From an uncultured archaeon (GTDB lineage: Archaea > Thermoproteota > CALKCG01 > B24), in contig CALKCG010000127.1 in NCBI GenBank assembly GCA_938082915.1, positions 1 through 23,243 of the forward strand: a stretch of DNA of 23,243 nt. Direction: 5' to 3'. Within the stretch, counting starts at the first letter, position 1. Each line of letters starts with the position of its first letter. This document shows positions 22,077 through 23,243 of this stretch, one piece after another. The position numbers and the translations under genes are program-made. Below the pieces are notes generated by a model. It did not search any database and was not told the origin of the DNA. It saw nothing but the letters and a program-made list of their open reading frames with translations.

Positions 22077-22502
22077 ATGAGCTTGCTGTCTAGAAGTAGG
22101 TTTGCAGAAGAGGCGGCTTCCCTATTGAATAAGACCGTTACCGTTGTTACGGTGGATGGGAGAAGATACACTGGAGTTTTAACAGGGTTCGATCCTGATA
22201 AGCTAAATCTATCGCTTAGAGATGCTAGAGATGAAAAAGGTACGGCTATGTATAGGCTTATAATAAACGGCGCTGTCATAGCTCAAATATATACCTCTGA
22301 GAAGCCTTTAAACCTCAGGAATTTAGCTGAAAGGCTTGAAAGAGTTTTTCCGAGACTTGTCAAATTGTACGAAGATCAGGGTGTAATAGTTGTTATGGAT
22401 AAGATAAGAGTCACCGAGAAAGGTATAGTTGAAGGCTCAGGTCCTGCCGCTGAGAGAGTTCAAAAGATCTACGAGGAGTTCATTAAGGAGGCATCAGAGT
22501 AA
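22077..22502 (+). CDS. LSm (Sm-like archaeal) protein with C-terminal domain, SmAP3-like
   Basis: The protein is 141 residues. The Sm1 motif region TVTVVTVDGRRYTGVLTGFD PDKLNLSLRDARDEKG and the Sm2 motif YRLIINGAVIAQIYT fill about residues 18-74, then a second domain follows (LRNLAERLERVFPRLVKLYE, IVVMDKIRVTEKGIVEGSGP). Ordinary SmAP proteins have 70-80 residues; this length and layout match the two-domain SmAP3 type of Crenarchaeota. Sm proteins form seven-membered rings that bind U-rich RNA; the role of the second domain is unknown. An excellent ribosome binding site (AGGAGGGG) is present. The stop lies 4 bases from the stop of the convergent PAC2 gene. Confidence 0.92.
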   Translation: MSLLSRSRFAEEAASLLNKTVTVVTVDGRRYTGVLTGFDPDKLNLSLRDARDEKGTAMYRLIINGAVIAQIYTSEKPLNLRNLAERLERVFPRLVKLYEDQGVIVVMDKIRVTEKGIVEGSGPAAERVQKIYEEFIKEASE

Positions 22503-22506
22503 ACTC

Positions 22507-23208
22507 CTATATTAGACCGAAAACATCCTCTCTTACATGGTCTAGGCTTTCCTCTAAATTAGACAAATCGATGTGGAGATTTAGGAAAACGCTTAACACC
22601 TTTATAATCTCTCTTGCGGCTTCTCGACCTATCTCTCCGCTCTTTACCTCTCCAAGTAGACAGACACCCTGCATACCCTTGAATTTAGCTAAACCAACTA
22701 AAGTTCCTGCCATCCCATACACTCGCCCAGACAACCTCCTTAAACCTATTTTTTCGAACATTAAAGCGTATTCTGGATGATTTGTCGTATAGTAAACTTT
22801 AGGTGGACTTGAAGGCGTTAATGTTGAAAGTCCTCCAAGTGTTACGATCGCGATGCATTCAAATTTAAATGCTAAATCGAGAATTGTTTCAGATAGTTCG
22901 TTTTGACCTATGAATGTGGTTGCCTGACTATTTCCATAGAGCACTATAAGGTCTCCTCTAGCTTCAGAAGGCGTTTTAATGTAGTATAGGCTATTTATTG
23001 GTGTTTTCAGACGTCCACTTCTATCTACAACAGCTACGGGTTTGAAGAAGGGTGATTTAATGTCGCAGAACCTATTGGCTTTAAACTTCCCTATAATATG
23101 GCGGACTACTAAACTGGCAACTAAACCTACCCCGGGAAGCCCCTCTACGAGAATGGGGTTTTCAAGCTTAGGCATATCGAAAAATTTAACAAGGCTTCTT
23201 ATTTTCAC
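22507..23208 (-). CDS. PAC2-family protein (proteasome assembly chaperone-like, PbaB type)
   Basis: The protein is 233 residues: NPILVEGLPGVGLVASLVVR HIIG, SPFFKPVAVVDRSGRLKTPI, LIVLYGNSQA, AIVTLGGLST, VYYTTN and GRVYGMAGTLVGLAKFKGMQ GVCLLGEV. The EGLPGVGLVA and GxxxG-rich strands mark the PAC2 fold, related to purine nucleoside phosphorylase, whose archaeal members (PbaA, PbaB) help assemble the proteasome. The start GTG at 23208 has a ribosome binding site (AGAGGGG) within the end of the upstream reading frame; the upstream TGA overlaps this GTG. Confidence 0.9.
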   Translation of the reverse strand: MKIRSLVKFFDMPKLENPILVEGLPGVGLVASLVVRHIIGKFKANRFCDIKSPFFKPVAVVDRSGRLKTPINSLYYIKTPSEARGDLIVLYGNSQATTFIGQNELSETILDLAFKFECIAIVTLGGLSTLTPSSPPKVYYTTNHPEYALMFEKIGLRRLSGRVYGMAGTLVGLAKFKGMQGVCLLGEVKSGEIGREAAREIIKVLSVFLNLHIDLSNLEESLDHVREDVFGLI

Positions 23209-23243
23209 TTTCCAACCCCTCTCCTGATTTTAATAGCAACACC
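23205..23243 (-). CDS. C-terminus of an upstream gene (runs off the right edge)
   Basis: From the right edge a minus-strand frame reads GVAIKIRRGVGK and stops at a TGA that overlaps the GTG of the PAC2 gene (GTGA). Such overlaps are common in archaeal operons. In several archaea PAC2 genes follow translation and ribosome-biogenesis genes, but twelve residues are too few for a call. Confidence 0.35.
   Translation of the reverse strand, partial: GVAIKIRRGVGK

Noticed and set aside
1..23243. CRISPR array, rRNA gene or complete tRNA gene
   Set aside because: No regularly spaced repeats, no rRNA-like stretch and no complete cloverleaf were seen on either strand by eye.

Overview
The window is archaeal. 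The right two thirds carry archaeal housekeeping genes: ribosomal protein eS8, the D-family DNA polymerase large subunit DP2, geranylgeranylglyceryl phosphate synthase, an Elf1-type zinc-ribbon factor, an LSm protein with a C-terminal extension, a PAC2-family protein, a TRAM-domain protein and an archaeal Ogg-type glycosylase. DP2 argues against a classical crenarchaeon. The PaREP1 remnant, the extended LSm protein, the tungsten-type aldehyde oxidoreductase, the many TTG/GTG starts and the TATA-proximal leaderless starts fit an anaerobic TACK-lineage archaeon of Bathyarchaeia type. That placement is inference only.

Positions 1-1457 look like the end of an integrated element. A P-loop ATPase gene runs off the left edge, followed by a small ribbon-helix-helix protein and a tyrosine integrase. 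The 5' end of the integrase reading frame runs antisense through the 3' half of a tRNA-Lys(UUU)-like gene, the expected appearance of an SSV-type integrase cut by its own attachment site. Positions 1540-7930 are a gene graveyard holding decayed pieces of an integrase-like protein, a sugar isomerase, a methyltransferase joined to a D-Ala-D-Ala-ligase-like ATP-grasp gene, a PaREP1 plus MNT nucleotidyltransferase pair, a transporter tail and a UroD-family tail. Only a GNAT acetyltransferase and an ECF transporter S component look intact there; the latter has a 22-bp perfect palindrome just before its start codon.

Positions 7970-13705 hold intact metabolic genes: a free-standing pyruvate-kinase-C-like protein, eS8, divergent larC and larB (nickel-pincer cofactor synthesis), then a four-cluster ferredoxin subunit overlapping an aldehyde:ferredoxin oxidoreductase family enzyme. 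The latter has Asp in place of the first cluster cysteine.

Positions 13726-21910 are a run of minus-strand genes, in transcription order elf1, GGGP synthase, polC (DP2), a large membrane-anchored protein with a ribophorin-like ectodomain, a TRAM protein whose mRNA should begin with a long hairpin, sfsA and ogg. An LSm gene is divergent from elf1, and a PAC2 gene converges on it at the right edge. The signals most worth following are the TRAM 5'-leader hairpin, the ribophorin-like protein, the Asp-for-Cys oxidoreductase, the attachment-site-split integrase and the palindromic operator.
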